Origin: Bettongia penicillata ogilbyi
Lineage: Eukaryota; Chordata; Mammalia; Diprotodontia; Potoroidae
Assembly: GCA_023548195.1 (NCBI GenBank)
Contig: JAJHZJ010000751.1
Span: 1,368,501-1,432,500 of the forward strand
Direction of reading: 5' to 3'
Length of the DNA stretch: 64,000 nt
Notes under the pieces: model-generated
Database searches by the model: none
The model's input: the letters and a program-made list of their open reading frames with translations, nothing else
What the model was told of the DNA's origin: nothing
Position numbers and translations under genes: made by a program
In this document: piece after piece, positions 11,301-22,035 of the stretch
How the letters are laid out: each line of letters starts with the position of its first letter
How positions within the stretch are numbered: position 1 is the first letter of the stretch

Positions 11301-11412
11301 GAAGGAAGAATCTCAGAAAGTTTAAGTGACCGAACCATAATAATACAGCAAGTGACAGAGGTAAGATTTGACCTCCTGAGTCCAAGTCCAGGGAACTATT
11401 CACCAACATCTT
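11300..11412 (-). mobile_element. MIR fragment, antisense
   Basis: 'gatgaaggaagaatctcaga', 'gtttaagtgaccg' and 'agatttgacctcctgagtcc' are antisense MIR core and head. It abuts the sense MIR, giving an inverted pair. Confidence 0.55.
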
Positions 11413-11765
11413 CCTGATCATCTTAATTCTGTGTCTCTCCCTCCCAAGCTACCTTGTGCTTAACAACTTCATACTAATTCTATTTTTATTATATATATAT
11501 TATAATATATTATATAACCCTATATAACCCTAACCTTATATTATATTAATATAATGTATTATATTATATATAATATTATATTATTATATATAACCATATA
11601 TATATATATAACCCTAACCTGTTGTCTACTCCTTTAGAGAGAAATGTAAGAGAAGGAATTGTATATCATTCTTTGCATTTGTCTCCCTAATACCTCTCAG
11701 CAGGGGGTACATACTAGGTGTCTAATAAGTGCTTGTTGATCTATTATGCTCTATATTACACTACC
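11413..11765 (+). mobile_element. L2-like 3' end split by AT-rich repeat
   Basis: The start 'ccctcccaagctaccttgtg' and the end 'gtctccctaatacctctcag' ... 'gtgtctaataagtgcttgtt' fit an L2 3' end. Bases 11480-11610 are an inserted TATA/TATTA tract carrying short 'ataaccctaacc' motifs. Confidence 0.5.
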
Positions 11766-12989
11766 TCCCAATTAGAATGGATGAATCCAGGAAACACACG
11801 TGAGTCTAGACGGTGCCAGTCAGTTAAGTTTTTCAATGGCAATGAAATGGATAAATGAAAATGACTTTTAAAAAAGTCAGATTGATGTTTGGCTGTGTTA
11901 CATCTCTGTTCTGTATAAAAATCAACCTGAATATTTTTAGGAAGAAAAATAACCCCCCATATAATTTACTTAATTTCTGGATTTTTAAGACAGCATAGAT
12001 GTAGTAACTAAAGCACTTGACCTGAGACTAGGATTTTACCCAACCCCAAAAGCAAGAAGACTGAATGCAACTGTTGTCTATTTTCCCATCTGGTAATATT
12101 TCTTTTCCTCCTGAAATTTGTTTTTGATTTGTTTAAAGCAAAAAGTTGCCTTCCTTCCTGAATAGTTTAACTACTCTATTTCAAATGTCATAGGATTATG
12201 TGACAAATAAAAGGAAAATGGAGAGGAGGAGGAGGAGACATTGCCTTAACAAAACCTTATTGTTTACTTTTCCCAATAAAATTAACCATATTAAAAGGAA
12301 CTATAGTTGTTAAAGTGTTTCAAACAGCATGTAATTAGTTAACTTCATTATACAGTTATTGGATCAATTTTGCATTATTTTAATTACCTCTTGGTGGCTA
12401 TGGTTTGGTGGATAAACTCAGTTAATGTCCAGGAGGAAACAAAATTATCTTTCCCCTTGGTAGACTTAAGTTACACAAGACAATTTGAAAATGTCTATCC
12501 TTGCTTTCCTCTGGAAATTTCCTTGGATTTCTACACTGATTATACCTGGATGCATTGTGGTGTTGTTTTTTTTTAAACCAATCACATATTTTCTCCATTT
12601 TCATAGCTTATTTCCTCTTATGTGGGGGAGGGGAGATGATAATGAAACTGCAGTCAACAGATGTTCCCTCATTTAGGCTATCCTTAAAATTTATGTTGTT
12701 TCACAGCACTTTTAAGGTTGACTCAGTCCTTGATTCTCCTGGAGTACATAAATTGAATTCTATAAAGTTTATAATGGACTGCTCCCCTTTCAGAAGATCT
12801 TGAAAATGGATACTGTCTACTCTGGATAAACATTAAAAAAGTGGTGGACAATATAACCCTGGAGGGTATTAATAGAAAATTGCCTCGTGTAGTTATATGC
12901 ATTTAGAGAGCTATGCTTATCAATCCTTGAATAATGAACACCTCACTTATGAACCACATCTATAAGTATGGGAGTGTGAAGATATAGGT
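11766..12989. other. No gene or recognised repeat
   Basis: About 1.2 kb of AT-rich DNA. Frames of 60-82 codons on both strands at 12370-12803 overlap one another and show no conserved domain. Confidence 0.45.
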
Positions 12990-13222
12990 TTTAGAGATTA
13001 GAAAGGGCCTCAGAGGACGTTTAGTCATTGGGTCAAAGATCTTGAGCTGGAAGGAGATTTCCAGTCCAAACTGCTCATTTTGGAGATAAAGGAAAAGGTT
13101 CATGGAGGTTAAATGACTTGTCCAGAGTTACAAAGAAGACACTAAACAGCAGAATCAGAATTTGAACCTGGGTCTTCTGATTTAGAGTCTGTTGTTGTTT
13201 CCACAGGACCACATAGTGCAGG
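12990..13222 (-). mobile_element. MIR SINE, antisense
   Basis: 'agaaagggcctcagaggacg', 'gagctggaaggagatttcca', 'ttaaatgacttgtccagagt' and 'atttgaacctgggtcttctg' are antisense MIR. The 5' portion looks doubled, so two copies may overlap. Confidence 0.75.
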
Positions 13223-13276
13223 TCACAGCCACAAACCCATCAACCTTCAGACTCATTGTGTTCCTCAATAAAGGAG

Positions 13277-13278
<2 letters not shown>

Positions 13279-13326
<48 letters not shown>
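13279..13326. repeat. (GA)n microsatellite
   Basis: About 48 bases of nearly uninterrupted GA between an antisense MIR and an antisense L2. Confidence 0.95.
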
Positions 13327-13332
<6 letters not shown>

Positions 13333-13369
13333 TAGAGTGTTATATGTGAGACATAATAAGGAGGTCAAT

Positions 13370-14050
13370 GTCATTGGATCTCAGATTATGGGAATGGGGC
13401 AAGAACTATGGTATAAAGAGATGGGATGATAGGAAGGGGCTCAATTATGAAGGACTTCAAAAGCTAAGCAAAGGGTTCTGTATTTGATCATGGACGGAGG
13501 CAAGGAAGTTGATTAAATAGGAGTTGACCTGAATCTTGGTAAGAACAACTGGACAGCTGAGTGGAAGATGAAGATAAAGCAGGGAGAGTAACCAAAGACT
13601 ATTTCAATATTTTAGGTGTGAGGTGATGAAAGCCAACACCAGCATAGTGGCAGTGTCAGAGGAGAAAAGGGAGCATATGGGAGAGATGTTGTGAAGTTAG
13701 GTCAGCGAGACTTGACAACTGATTAAATATGGGAAGGAAGGTGAGAGAACAAGTGAAGAGTTAAGACTGACAGCCTGGTTGAGAGTCTGGGTGATTGGAA
13801 GGAAAGTGGTACCCTCCATAGTAATAAGGAAGTTAAAAAGAGAAGCGGGCTCAGAGGGAATAATCACCAGATCAATTTTGGACATGTTGAATTTAACAAT
13901 ATATCTCTATATTCAATAGGCAGTTGGAGATGGGAGATGGGAGCTTAGGAGAGAGGTTGGGGCTGATTTGAGCACAGATCTGAGGTTCATCTGCATAAAG
14001 ATCATACCCAATCTACAGGAGCTGATGAGATCTCTGAGCTATGGAACTAT
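13370..14050 (-). mobile_element. L2 LINE, antisense ORF2 fragment
   Basis: The minus strand carries the decayed L2 reverse-transcriptase C-terminal region. 'aattttggacatgttgaatt' on the plus strand corresponds to the L2 peptide region around 'LN(M)SK', and 'aggcagttggagatgggaga' to the preceding segment. Many frame breaks mean no functional protein. L2 is a long-extinct CR1-clade retrotransposon. Confidence 0.75.
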
Positions 14051-14817
14051 GGCCAAGTCACTTTAATCTCTTAGTAACTTAAGGTATCTCTCTAAGTCTA
14101 AAAGAGAAGTTGTGATTTAGGTGGGATAGTTTTTAGGCTGAGTAAAAAAGAAAAAAAAAAGATAAGATATTGATTGATGTGCTGCAGACTTCCTGGAGAA
14201 AACTCAGTTACCCTGGCAAGAGTTGACTGCGCTTGCCTCTCAGTGCTCTATTTTTTTCCAGTTACCCTGACCTAGGTAGGTAGGGCTTGTTGGTCATTTC
14301 TGTGGCCTTCTGGGAAATTCTCCCCCCAACCTTGCCATTGCCAGGTGAGTTTGTCCTTTTCAAGGGTCCTTCTTGCCAGCATCTGCTTTTCTTAACATAA
14401 AATAAGTTGGGGGTGGGAAGGGGAAAGAGTCAAGGAAGATGAACAAACAATTCTGTTAGATTAATTTCTTAATTTTTCTGAATTTTTATAGAGGCTCTTT
14501 TCCTCCACCCTCTTGAATCCTGTCTCCGTATGTTTTTTAAACTCTTCATTACAAAAAGCAATGGGATGATAAACATGAAATCCTGACATTTTATTTAACA
14601 GATGAAGAAACTGGGATCCAAATAAAGAATTATAGGTTACTTATGCCCAGGAGTATCCAATGTCCCACCCCTTAAGAGAACAGCAAAGGTTGGAGGAGAA
14701 GTGCTCCTGATTTCTCTCCTAAGATCATACTCAAAGTTTTTTCCTAATAAAAATAAAGATTATAAATAGATGTTTGGAAATCAGGTCTACCATTCATTTG
14801 ATAATCACATTTTCAGG
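14051..14817. other. Mostly unannotated
   Basis: No gene seen. A short antisense MIR scrap may lie at 14588-14650 ('acagatgaagaaactgggat'). The rest is single-copy-looking, with an A-rich run at 14147-14160. Confidence 0.4.
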
Positions 14818-15014
14818 CAGACTTTCTTAACCTGGGATCCTTGATCTTATTTTTCTTAACATCTTAAAAAGAAGATTTCCATATACTCAGCTTCCTTTGA
14901 AACCCTATATATTTTACGAAATTCATTGTATAACACTATTTTGAGAAAGGGGTCCTTTGGCTTCTCCAGACTGTCAAAGGAGTTCATGATACAAAAAAAA
15001 GCTTAAAAACCCTA
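14818..15014 (-). mobile_element. hAT-like non-autonomous DNA element (copy 2)
   Basis: Starts 'cagactttcttaacctggga' and ends 'gcttaaaaaccctaa', resembling the termini of 3051-3232 in reverse order. Internally, 'ttctccagactgtcaaagga' is the reverse complement of 'tctttggcagtatggagaag'. The 8-bp flanks match only 5 of 8. Confidence 0.55.
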
Positions 15015-15104
15015 ATTTAAAGGAGTCCTGAAAAAACATAATTGCAAACTATATGCTTTAGATAGCATGTAAATATACTACTTAAATAGTATAGGATCTA
15101 GATC

Positions 15105-15290
15105 TGTGATTTCACTGGTGTAGGGAAATTCTGGGGTAGGAGTCTGCCCCCACCATTGTAGATCACTGAGTTTAAGTGAGTTGCCTGAGATCACAGGGCC
15201 AGTATTTGTCTGAGATAAGACTTGAAGCCAGGTTTCTTGGACTCCAAATCAGGTTTCTATCCACATCATACTTCCTATCTATACTATATC
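15105..15290 (-). mobile_element. MIR-related marsupial CORE-SINE, antisense
   Basis: The tail word 'ctgtgatttcactggtgtag' precedes antisense CORE 'gttgcctgagatcacagggc' and head 'cttgaagccaggtttcttgg'. The same tail appears at 26215, 32170, 44666, 48545, 53170 and 55590. Confidence 0.7.
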
Positions 15291-15454
15291 AATGGTGTAA
15301 GGAAATAACATTTAAATAAATGTATAAATGCTGTAGTATTCTTGCTGTACATATTCAATATATTATGAGATAAATGGGTATCAGGATTAGGAATCCAAGC
15401 ACAAATGATAGCAGTGTTTCTGTAGGGAAAACCTGCCCCACATGTATAGGCTCA

Positions 15455-15650
15455 TAGCTAAGTTTAGAGCTAGATGACACCTCAGAGGTCATCAGTCAAT
15501 TCCTTCATTTTACAGATAAGGAAACTGAGGCCCAGAAAAGTAAAGCCACTTGCCTAAAGTCACACAGGCAGCAAGAAGCAGAGGACAATCCTATTTCAGA
15601 TCCTGTAACTCCAAAGCCTCCTTTGTATTATACTGCCATCTCTCCAAGCA
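15455..15650 (-). mobile_element. MIR SINE, antisense
   Basis: 'cacctcagaggtcatcagtc', 'tttacagataaggaaactga', 'ccacttgcctaaagtcacac' and 'ctgccatctctcc' follow antisense MIR. An A-rich run at 15657-15684 follows it. Confidence 0.85.
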
Positions 15651-15969
15651 AACGTAAAAAAAAAAAAAAGAAAAAAAAGAAAAACACTCATGTTTAGAGC
15701 TGAACTAGCTCAAAAATTGGGGACTGTCTATACATGTATCCTATATCAGAGTGTGTATGGAAGCTTAATTATATGTTTATCAAACATGCCATTATTGCTT
15801 AATTTTTTTATTCAGTAAGGTATACATTTTAACCCAAAGTATATTTATTTCAGTACACATTGTAACTCCCATTCATATATTCTCATGAGCATATATGTGT
15901 TCCCAATGGTAACCCACTTTAATTTTCCAGCATTCTGCCCATGCTTAATCTCCAACTATAATTGGAAAT

Positions 15970-16115
15970 AGCATCGTACTTGGAGTCAAGAGAACCCCAG
16001 ATTTCAGTCACATCTCTGTTCACTAATGGTTTAACGCAGAGAGAGTTCTTCAGAGAGTTAAATCTCTCTGAATCTGTTTCTTCATCTTTAGAAAAGGTAT
16101 GAGTGACTCAAGGAA
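15970..16115 (+). mobile_element. MIR SINE, partial
   Basis: 'tcgtacttggagtcaagaga', 'atttcagtcacatctctgtt' and 'gtttcttcatctttagaaaa' are sense MIR. The centre is diverged. Confidence 0.6.
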
Positions 16116-16139
16116 CAACTGAGTGACTGACTGTCTTAA

Positions 16140-16260
16140 TGAATGAAGGAAAATGTGTTCAGTACTTTCTCGGTCTCAGACACTATGCTGGGTATTGAGG
16201 ACACAACAGAAATGACAGACAAGGTTCTTATGTTCTCATAAGTGGAGAAAAGGAATTAGG
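16140..16260 (-). mobile_element. L2 3' tail, antisense
   Basis: 'cagacactatgctgggtatt', 'gaggacacaacagaaatgac' and 'aaggttcttatgttctcata' match the reverse-complement L2 tail. Confidence 0.6.
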
Positions 16261-16489
16261 GGAGTGTTGGCGATAGAACAATATTTTGATCTGGAAAGTT
16301 GAAAAGCTAGTGAGTGGAAAAATAGAATATCAAAAGAAACGTTTTTTTTCACAGGCAATAATAAGAGAGTATGCTTACTGTTTAAGAATCATGGGAGGAA
16401 AAAGAAGAGAAAAAAGGAGATAGTATGATACGATACTTTTCTGAAAGGGTTGTAAAGATCTAGTAGGAGACAGATTGTTGGGAGAATAG

Positions 16490-16755
16490 ATTGTTGGACC
16501 TAGAGTGAGAAAGACTCATCATCTTCCTGAGTTCAAATCTGACCTCAGACACAGTCACTTCACCCTGTTTGCCTCAGTTTCCTCATCTGTAAAATGAGCT
16601 GGAGAAGGAACTGGCAAACCACTTCAGCATCTGTGCCAAGAAAACTCCAAATGGAGTCACAAAGAGCGGGACATGACTGAAAAATGACTAAATTACAATA
16701 GGAATTTAGCAAAGTGCTTTGCCAACCTTAAAGCATTAAATAAATATCAGTGATG
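16490..16755 (+). mobile_element. Mar-1 CORE-SINE (16490-16695) plus MIR tail
   Basis: 'cctgagttcaaatctgacct', 'gtttgcctcagtttcctcat', 'gctggagaaggaactggcaa' and 'gtcacaaagagcgggacatg' define Mar-1 with its Bov-B-like tail. After it, 'aagtgctttgccaaccttaa' is a MIR 3' end, so Mar-1 probably inserted into a MIR. Confidence 0.85.
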
Positions 16756-16964
16756 ATGAATTGGATGGAATTTGCCAAAAATGTAAAAATAAAAATGCGA
16801 TGGACCTTTGCAACAAACGCACTTGGTAGTTTCCAATACGATTACTTACTTTTCTGAGTATTTGTTTATGGTCGTGTCCAGTAAAGCAGATGACTATATT
16901 AGAAACAATCTACTGCCAACTGATAAATATTTGTTCTAACAATTATTTTTATATGCATATATTG

Positions 16965-17095
16965 TCTTACCAGAAAGAATAGAATCTTCTAGAGGGAAGG
17001 GACTGTTTCATTTTGACGCTTGAATCTTCCTGACCTTGCACAACGTCTGGCACGTTGTAGGTGCTTGAAAAAGACTTATGGATTGACTGATAAAG
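16965..17095 (+). mobile_element. L2 3' tail
   Basis: 'gagggaagggactgtttcat', 'cttgcacaacgtctggcacg' and the terminal 'ttatggattgactga' follow the L2 tail. Confidence 0.7.
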
Positions 17096-17364
17096 ATAGA
17101 GTCTACATAATCAAAGGGATTTAAGTGGCATTGACTGAGAATTCTAATAGCAATAGCCTAAAAAGCCATTTATCTTTGGCCATACCATAGACCTTTATTT
17201 CTTCATAAGGAAAAAGTGGATAGAGATTTGGCAATTCTCCAACTAATTGAAGCAATATAAGGAGCAGCTGTATTGTAGAGGAAAGGCATACATACTGTAC
17301 TGTACTGCTTTTAGAAGTGAATGACCTGTACGTGAGAGTCACCTCTGGAAACTCTATTAAATAT

Positions 17365-17665
17365 AAAATGAGTGAAGTGGGTCAATGAACAGAGCACTGG
17401 ACCTGGGGTCAGGAAGATTTGAGTTCAAATTTGACCTCAGACACTTACTAGCTGTGTGACACTGGTCAAGTTACTTAACTTCTATCTGCCTCAGTTTCCT
17501 CAACTATAAAATGTGAAATTGAGGTTAAAACAGCATCTATCTTGCAGGGTTGTTGTGAGGATGAAATAAAATAATATTTCTTTATTAATATAATATTTGT
17601 AAACCACTTAACACAATGCATGACACATAGTAAATACTAGCTATCATCATCACTATTTTTATGAC
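17365..17665 (+). mobile_element. MIR/Ther-1 SINE, full length
   Basis: A well-preserved copy: 'agagcactggacctggggtc', 'cttactagctgtgtgacact', 'gcctcagtttcctcaactat', 'gggttgttgtgaggatgaaa' and an ending close to 'aaatactagctatcatcatc'. Confidence 0.9.
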
Positions 17666-17684
17666 TATTATTGTGATATGAGCT

Positions 17685-18030
17685 TGACTGAGTCATTTTA
17701 GCTCTTAACCTCAGTTTACTCATCTCTAAAGTGGGGCAGCTAAGTGGTAGAGTAGAGGGAGCACCAAGACTCATTTTCCTGAGTTCAAATCTGGCCTCAG
17801 ACACATACTAGCTGTGTGACCCTGGGCAAGTCACTTAACCCTGTTTGCCTTAGTTTTCTCATCTGTAAAATGAGCTGGGGAAGGAAATGGCAAAGCTCTG
17901 CATTGTCCTTGTCAAGAAAACCTCAAATAGGGTCATGAAGAGCCAGACATGACTGAAAATGATTGAACCCAAAAAAGTGGGGATGCCAATATTTGAACTC
18001 ATCTTTCATATTGTCTGGAAGACCAAACAA
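17685..18030 (+). mobile_element. MIR SINE interrupted by Mar-1
   Basis: The left part ends 'tcatctctaaagtgggg' and the right part resumes 'aaagtggggatgccaatatt', reconstituting MIR 'ctgtaaaatggggatgccaa' once Mar-1 and one duplicated nonamer are set aside. Confidence 0.75.
17737..17973 (+). mobile_element. Mar-1 CORE-SINE with target-site duplication
   Basis: The head 'cagctaagtggtagag', CORE 'actagctgtgtgaccctggg', linker 'gaaggaaatggcaaag' and tail 'gccagacatgactgaaaatg' are clear. The nonamer 'aaagtgggg' occurs at 17728-17736 and again at 17974-17982, marking retrotransposition into an older MIR. Confidence 0.92.
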
Positions 18031-18094
18031 GAAAATGTATATAGAATCATAGGATCCTAGATATTGTGTATAGAATCCATAGGAGAGAGACCAT

Positions 18095-18225
18095 AGGTGC
18101 TTTAAACCTGGAGGGAACCTTAGAAATCCCCTCTTACAATCAATCAAAAAGGAACTAAATGACTTGCCCAGCATCTCACAGGGAGCACATAGCAGAGACA
18201 CAATTTGAACGCAGTGTTTGTGACT
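18095..18225 (-). mobile_element. MIR SINE, antisense
   Basis: 'ctggagggaaccttagaaat', 'aatgacttgcccagcatctc' and 'acaatttgaacgcagtgttt' are antisense MIR. Confidence 0.65.
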
Positions 18226-18269
18226 ACAAATGTGGTACTTTTTCCAGTTTGTGTGTTTGTTTTTTATCT

Positions 18270-18285
18270 GCCTATCTATCTATCC

Positions 18286-18345
<60 letters not shown>

Positions 18346-18357
18346 GTCTGTCTGTCT
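18270..18357. repeat. (TATC)n/(TGTC)n microsatellite
   Basis: About 70 bases of nearly perfect TATC end in four TGTC units. Confidence 0.95.
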
Positions 18358-18429
18358 CATAAATAACTATATAGATTTCTGGCAGGTCCTACTACAGCTA
18401 CTAAAGGCCATGTTCAATAATGGAATTGA

Positions 18430-18615
18430 AATCAGACTTAACATTAGAAGACCAGGGTTCAAGTACTTCCTATGATACTTTTAGCCATGTGAGCTTGCGC
18501 AGGAACCATAACCTCTTAGTTTCAGTGTTTTCAGCACCAAAAATGAAACCAATAATAAGCACACTCGACTTCACCAGGTTGTTGGGAGAAAATACTTTGT
18601 AAACATCAAGATATT
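18430..18615 (+). mobile_element. MIR SINE
   Basis: 'aagaccagggttcaagtact', 'gccatgtgagcttgcgcagg', 'ccaccaggttgttgggag'-like and 'aatactttgtaaacatcaag' follow MIR order. Confidence 0.65.
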
Positions 18616-18965
18616 GAAACAATCCACTATGACTGTTGGTGTTTTGGGGAAATTTACTGCGATCCTCCAGAATTACCAGGTCTCTGTCCTTCATCTCCAT
18701 GTTCCCCTTATCACAGGACTGTATCATATATTGGCCATGACTTCAGGGATGTCCTGTCACCGGGTGATTAATTCATCTTCTTCTCTAAAAGCATCATCCA
18801 TGTGACCTGTATAATTCTCTTTTAAATTTAAGCAAATAAACATTTTAAATAATGAATCATATTTCGAATATGTTGCTTATTTTATTATCACTTGATTGTT
18901 TAAAGATAAAATATTGTCGCAACTATTTTTTTCTTTTATTAATTTGTCTCTTCCATTATCCTATC
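18616..18965. other. No gene or recognised repeat
   Basis: Short open frames only. Composition is unremarkable. Confidence 0.45.
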
Positions 18966-19275
18966 CCCATTGAGCAAATTTATATTATTATAATACATTA
19001 TATTATGAATATATTATATACTAAGCTTATTAACACATATTAGTAATATAATATAATATATTTAATCTATTAATATATTTAATCTATTAATATATGCACA
19101 TGTGTATCCATTGCATATATGTATGTTTATTTTATATATGTGTACACATACATGTATGCATGTATGCATGCCTGTATATAACCTAATACATATATACATA
19201 TGCTCTAATACATACACGTACATACATGTATGTATATATACAGACTTGCATACACATATATATGAGTGTACCCTA
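18966..19275. repeat. AT and CATA/TGTA low-complexity tract
   Basis: A TATTA-type stretch (to about 19095) grades into CATA/TGTA/TGCATG alternation (to about 19275). The apparent 75-80 codon frames on both strands are products of the repeat. Confidence 0.85.
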
Positions 19276-19394
19276 ATGCATGAGTACATAGTCCAGAAAA
19301 ACACATTGACACCCTGGCACTCATTTTAATCAGGTTTACAAAAATTGCATAGGATGAACTTAACAGAATCCATAGCAAGAAGAGTCAGTGCATG

Positions 19395-19597
19395 GGTGAG
19401 CTAGAACCTACCAGCAGCTGGCTAGAGTCACTGGTTACATCTTCAGTGGAACCTCTGACACCCTAGAAATCAGCAAATGCTACAAATCAGGGCTCTATTT
19501 ATTATTTTCTTGATTGTCTAAGAAAAGGATGGTGAATGTATTAATATTTGTAGGTTAGACTTAAAAGCGTATTGTATATTTTTTTCTCCAGAGAGTT
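19395..19597 (+). mobile_element. hAT-like element, relative of 27362-27616, 3' truncated
   Basis: 'ctacaaatcagggctctatt', 'tattattttcttgattgtct' and 'ggttagacttaaaagcgtat' align in order with 27440-27560. The similarity ends where an antisense Mar-1 begins. Confidence 0.55.
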
Positions 19598-19820
19598 GTT
19601 TCATAGTTGTTCGGTTGTGTCCAACTCTCCACTGGAGTTTCTTTGGCAAAGATACTGGAGTGGTTTGCCATTTCTTTCTTCAGCTCATTTTACAGATGAG
19701 GAAACTGAGGCAAACAGACTTGAGTGACTTGCCCAGGGTCACACAGCTAGTAAGTGTCTAAGGATAGATTTGAGCTTAGGTTTTTCCTTCCTCTAGGCCC
19801 AGTATTCTATCTCCTCTGCC
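19598..19820 (-). mobile_element. Mar-1 CORE-SINE, antisense
   Basis: Starts in the antisense tail ('tagttgttcggttgtgtcca'). Then 'ggagtttctttggcaaagat', 'tttgccatttctttcttcag', 'gacttgcccagggtcacaca' and 'tctatctcctctgcc'. Confidence 0.9.
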
Positions 19821-20391
19821 AAATTTTCCATCTCCTTACTGATTAAGAACCTCCATGTCAGTCTGGAAGAGGGCTTGCCACAAGTCCCTCTCTAACTCTG
19901 CCATTTAAATATATGTCACTGACTTGTTTAAGACATAGAAAACCTACTTCTCATATTTGTGGGTAGCACAAAGCTAATGGGAATAATTAATGTTCTATAT
20001 GATAGAATCAAGATGTAGCATTTTCTTCTTGGGCTGATAGATTGGGCCCAAACCAACAAAACAGGATGTAAATGGGAGAAATATGAAGTCCTTAATTGAG
20101 GCTAAAAATTCAGTCACACAAGCACTGGACATAGGAGACTCTGATTTGGCAGCAAGTTGTATGAAAATGAGTTGGAAGATTTTGCTTAACCACAAGTTTA
20201 ATATGTATAATAGGGTGGTATTGTTAAGGGAGTGAAGGGATGATATTGTTTCAAGAAGGGAGTGAACCAAATGTAATTTAGATATGAATGAAATATTTTG
20301 ACTGTGTATCTCATTAATTGATAGTTCCCCTGTACTCTTGCATCAAACCATGTCTGGAGTATAATGCTTAATTCTGGGTACACTTTTAAAA
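19821..20391. other. No gene or recognised repeat
   Basis: A 91-codon minus-strand frame (19995-20270) has no recognisable domain. Otherwise featureless. Confidence 0.45.
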
Positions 20392-20790
20392 TAAATTTTT
20401 ATTGATGTCTTTTCGCTTTTTACATCCTATCCCACAAACAAGACCTCCATCTCTTATCTCTGTGGATTTTCTCTGGCTCTCCTCCATGCCTGGAGTTTCT
20501 CCCTCTTTCCCTTGCTGACTTCCTTTAAGTCCTGACTAAAATTCCATCTTCTACAGCAAGCTTTGCCCAATCCCTCCTAATTCTAGTGACTTCCCTCTTT
20601 TACTTATTTCCTATTTAGTCTCTTTATAATTTATTTGTATATATTTGTTTTCTTGTTTTCTTTCCCATTAGGTGGTGAGCTCCATGAGGGCAGAGACTAT
20701 CTTTACCTCTTTATTTTCTATCCTCAATAATTAGCACAGAGTCTGGTGCATCATAGGCACTTAATAAAAGTTTATTAACTAACTGCCTGG
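20392..20790 (+). mobile_element. L2 3' end, well preserved
   Basis: 'gacttcctttaagtcctgac', 'ccatcttctacagcaagctt', 'gtggtgagctccatgagggc' and a terminal form close to 'cacttaataaaagtttatta' are classic L2. The first 55 bases ('ttttattgatgtcttttcgc') look like a separate antisense LINE 3' end. Confidence 0.85.
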
Positions 20791-21054
20791 TGGATATCAG
20801 CAGAATTTTTTCCCAGAATCCTTCTATCTTCTCTGTCTTAGTGAACCATCCCATAAACTAAGAATCTATCTTGGTTCATTTTTAAGAGTGGCCGGAGGAG
20901 ATAACTGGAGAAATGATTTGGGGTTTGAAATGCCTGTCATTCTAGGAATGACTGAAGACACAGAGGAACTAAAATAACTACCTTCAAATAATAAAAAGAG
21001 ACAAAGGGGTGAGAGGAAGGGCCAACTTACTTTGTATCATTAAAGATGTTAAAA

Positions 21055-21375
21055 TAATTATTACCTTATTCAAAAACTTTCACTGCTTTCCTGTAGGACA
21101 AAAATATAATCTCCTTAGCCTGGAATTTAAGACTTAAACAATATGACTCTAACTTAATTTTTCAGACTAATTTCTCATTCCCACCGTCCACACACTCTGT
21201 GGTCTACCCTCTCTGAAACTCATCCCTGTGCATTCACACACCTATCTCCAAAGTCTGGAATGCACTCTCTCCTCATCTCTGCCTTTTGAAGTTCTCATTG
21301 TTCAAGGCCTAATTCAGATCCAACCTTCTCTTCAAAGTCTTCCCCAATCCAGCTCCCAGGTCATGATCTGTCTCT
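21055..21375 (+). mobile_element. L2 LINE, ORF2 C-terminal and 3' region
   Basis: 'tttcactgctttcctgtagg' and 'gcactctctcctcatctctg' with 'aattcagatccaaccttctc' follow the L2 3' region. No reading frame is intact. Confidence 0.65.
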
Positions 21376-21477
21376 TCAAATTTTCCCAGAATAAATTTCC
21401 CTAAATCAATGAACCAATGTTTGATCAAAGAATAAAATGTATAAAAACACTAACTTCAGGTCCACATAAAGAAAAAT

Positions 21478-21670
21478 TTCCTAATTGGAGCTGTCCAGCA
21501 AAAAAATTGGCCTGCCCTCTTCCTTTTAGGAGATAGTGAGTTCACTATGGCTGCAGTTGTTCAAACAGAGAGTATCATAGAGAATGATGACTAAGAAATT
21601 TTGGTGTAATGTAGGAAGGAGGACTAGATTATCTTAAAAGGTCCCATCCAGCTTCAAATTTTGTGATTTA
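21478..21670 (+). mobile_element. CR1/L3-type LINE 3' end
   Basis: 'gagctgtccagcaaaaaaat', 'ggagatagtgagttcactat' and 'gaaggaggactagattatct' followed by 'ggtcccatccagcttcaaat' match the amniote CR1/L3 3' terminus, which ends in an ATTCTRTGA-like octamer. The present ending is degraded. Confidence 0.7.
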
Positions 21671-21689
21671 GAAACTAATTTCCAAAAAT

Positions 21690-21765
21690 AATCAACTGAT
21701 TGATCAACAAGCACTTATTGGAAAGCAGGTGCTGAGCTAAGCTCTGTGAATACAAAGAAGTGATA
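21690..21765 (-). mobile_element. L2 3' tail, antisense
   Basis: 'caacaagcacttattggaaa' and 'gtgctgagctaagctctgtg' fit the antisense L2 end. Confidence 0.55.
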
Positions 21766-21769
21766 CCTA

Positions 21770-22035
21770 GGATTTGATTACCATTAAAATATGTACCTTA
21801 TGTATTAAAAGGATTGCAAAGCCCTCTACAAATATTTTATCATTTAATTCTCACATCAATTTATAAGATAGGTATTTATATCGTCCCCATTTTACAGAAG
21901 AGGAAATAGGCAGAGTTTAAGAAATTTTCCTAGGGTCACATAGCTTAGTTAAGTGTCCAAGGAAGAACTTAAACTTAGGTCTTCCAGATTCCAAGTCTAG
22001 CATTTTAAACACTTTGCCACTACCTTGCTGGTCTG
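21770..22035 (-). mobile_element. MIR SINE, antisense, full length
   Basis: It includes the 3' part ('gattgcaaagccctctacaa'), the middle ('ttataagataggtatttata', 'cccattttacagaagaggaa') and the head ('ttaggtcttccagattccaa'). Confidence 0.85.

Noticed and set aside
11510..11625. Interstitial telomere
   Set aside because: Only a few degenerate CCCTAA-like words in a TATA tract, with no tandem array.
18270..18357. Regular TATC array as a CRISPR or satellite
   Set aside because: Four-base units without spacers; an ordinary microsatellite.
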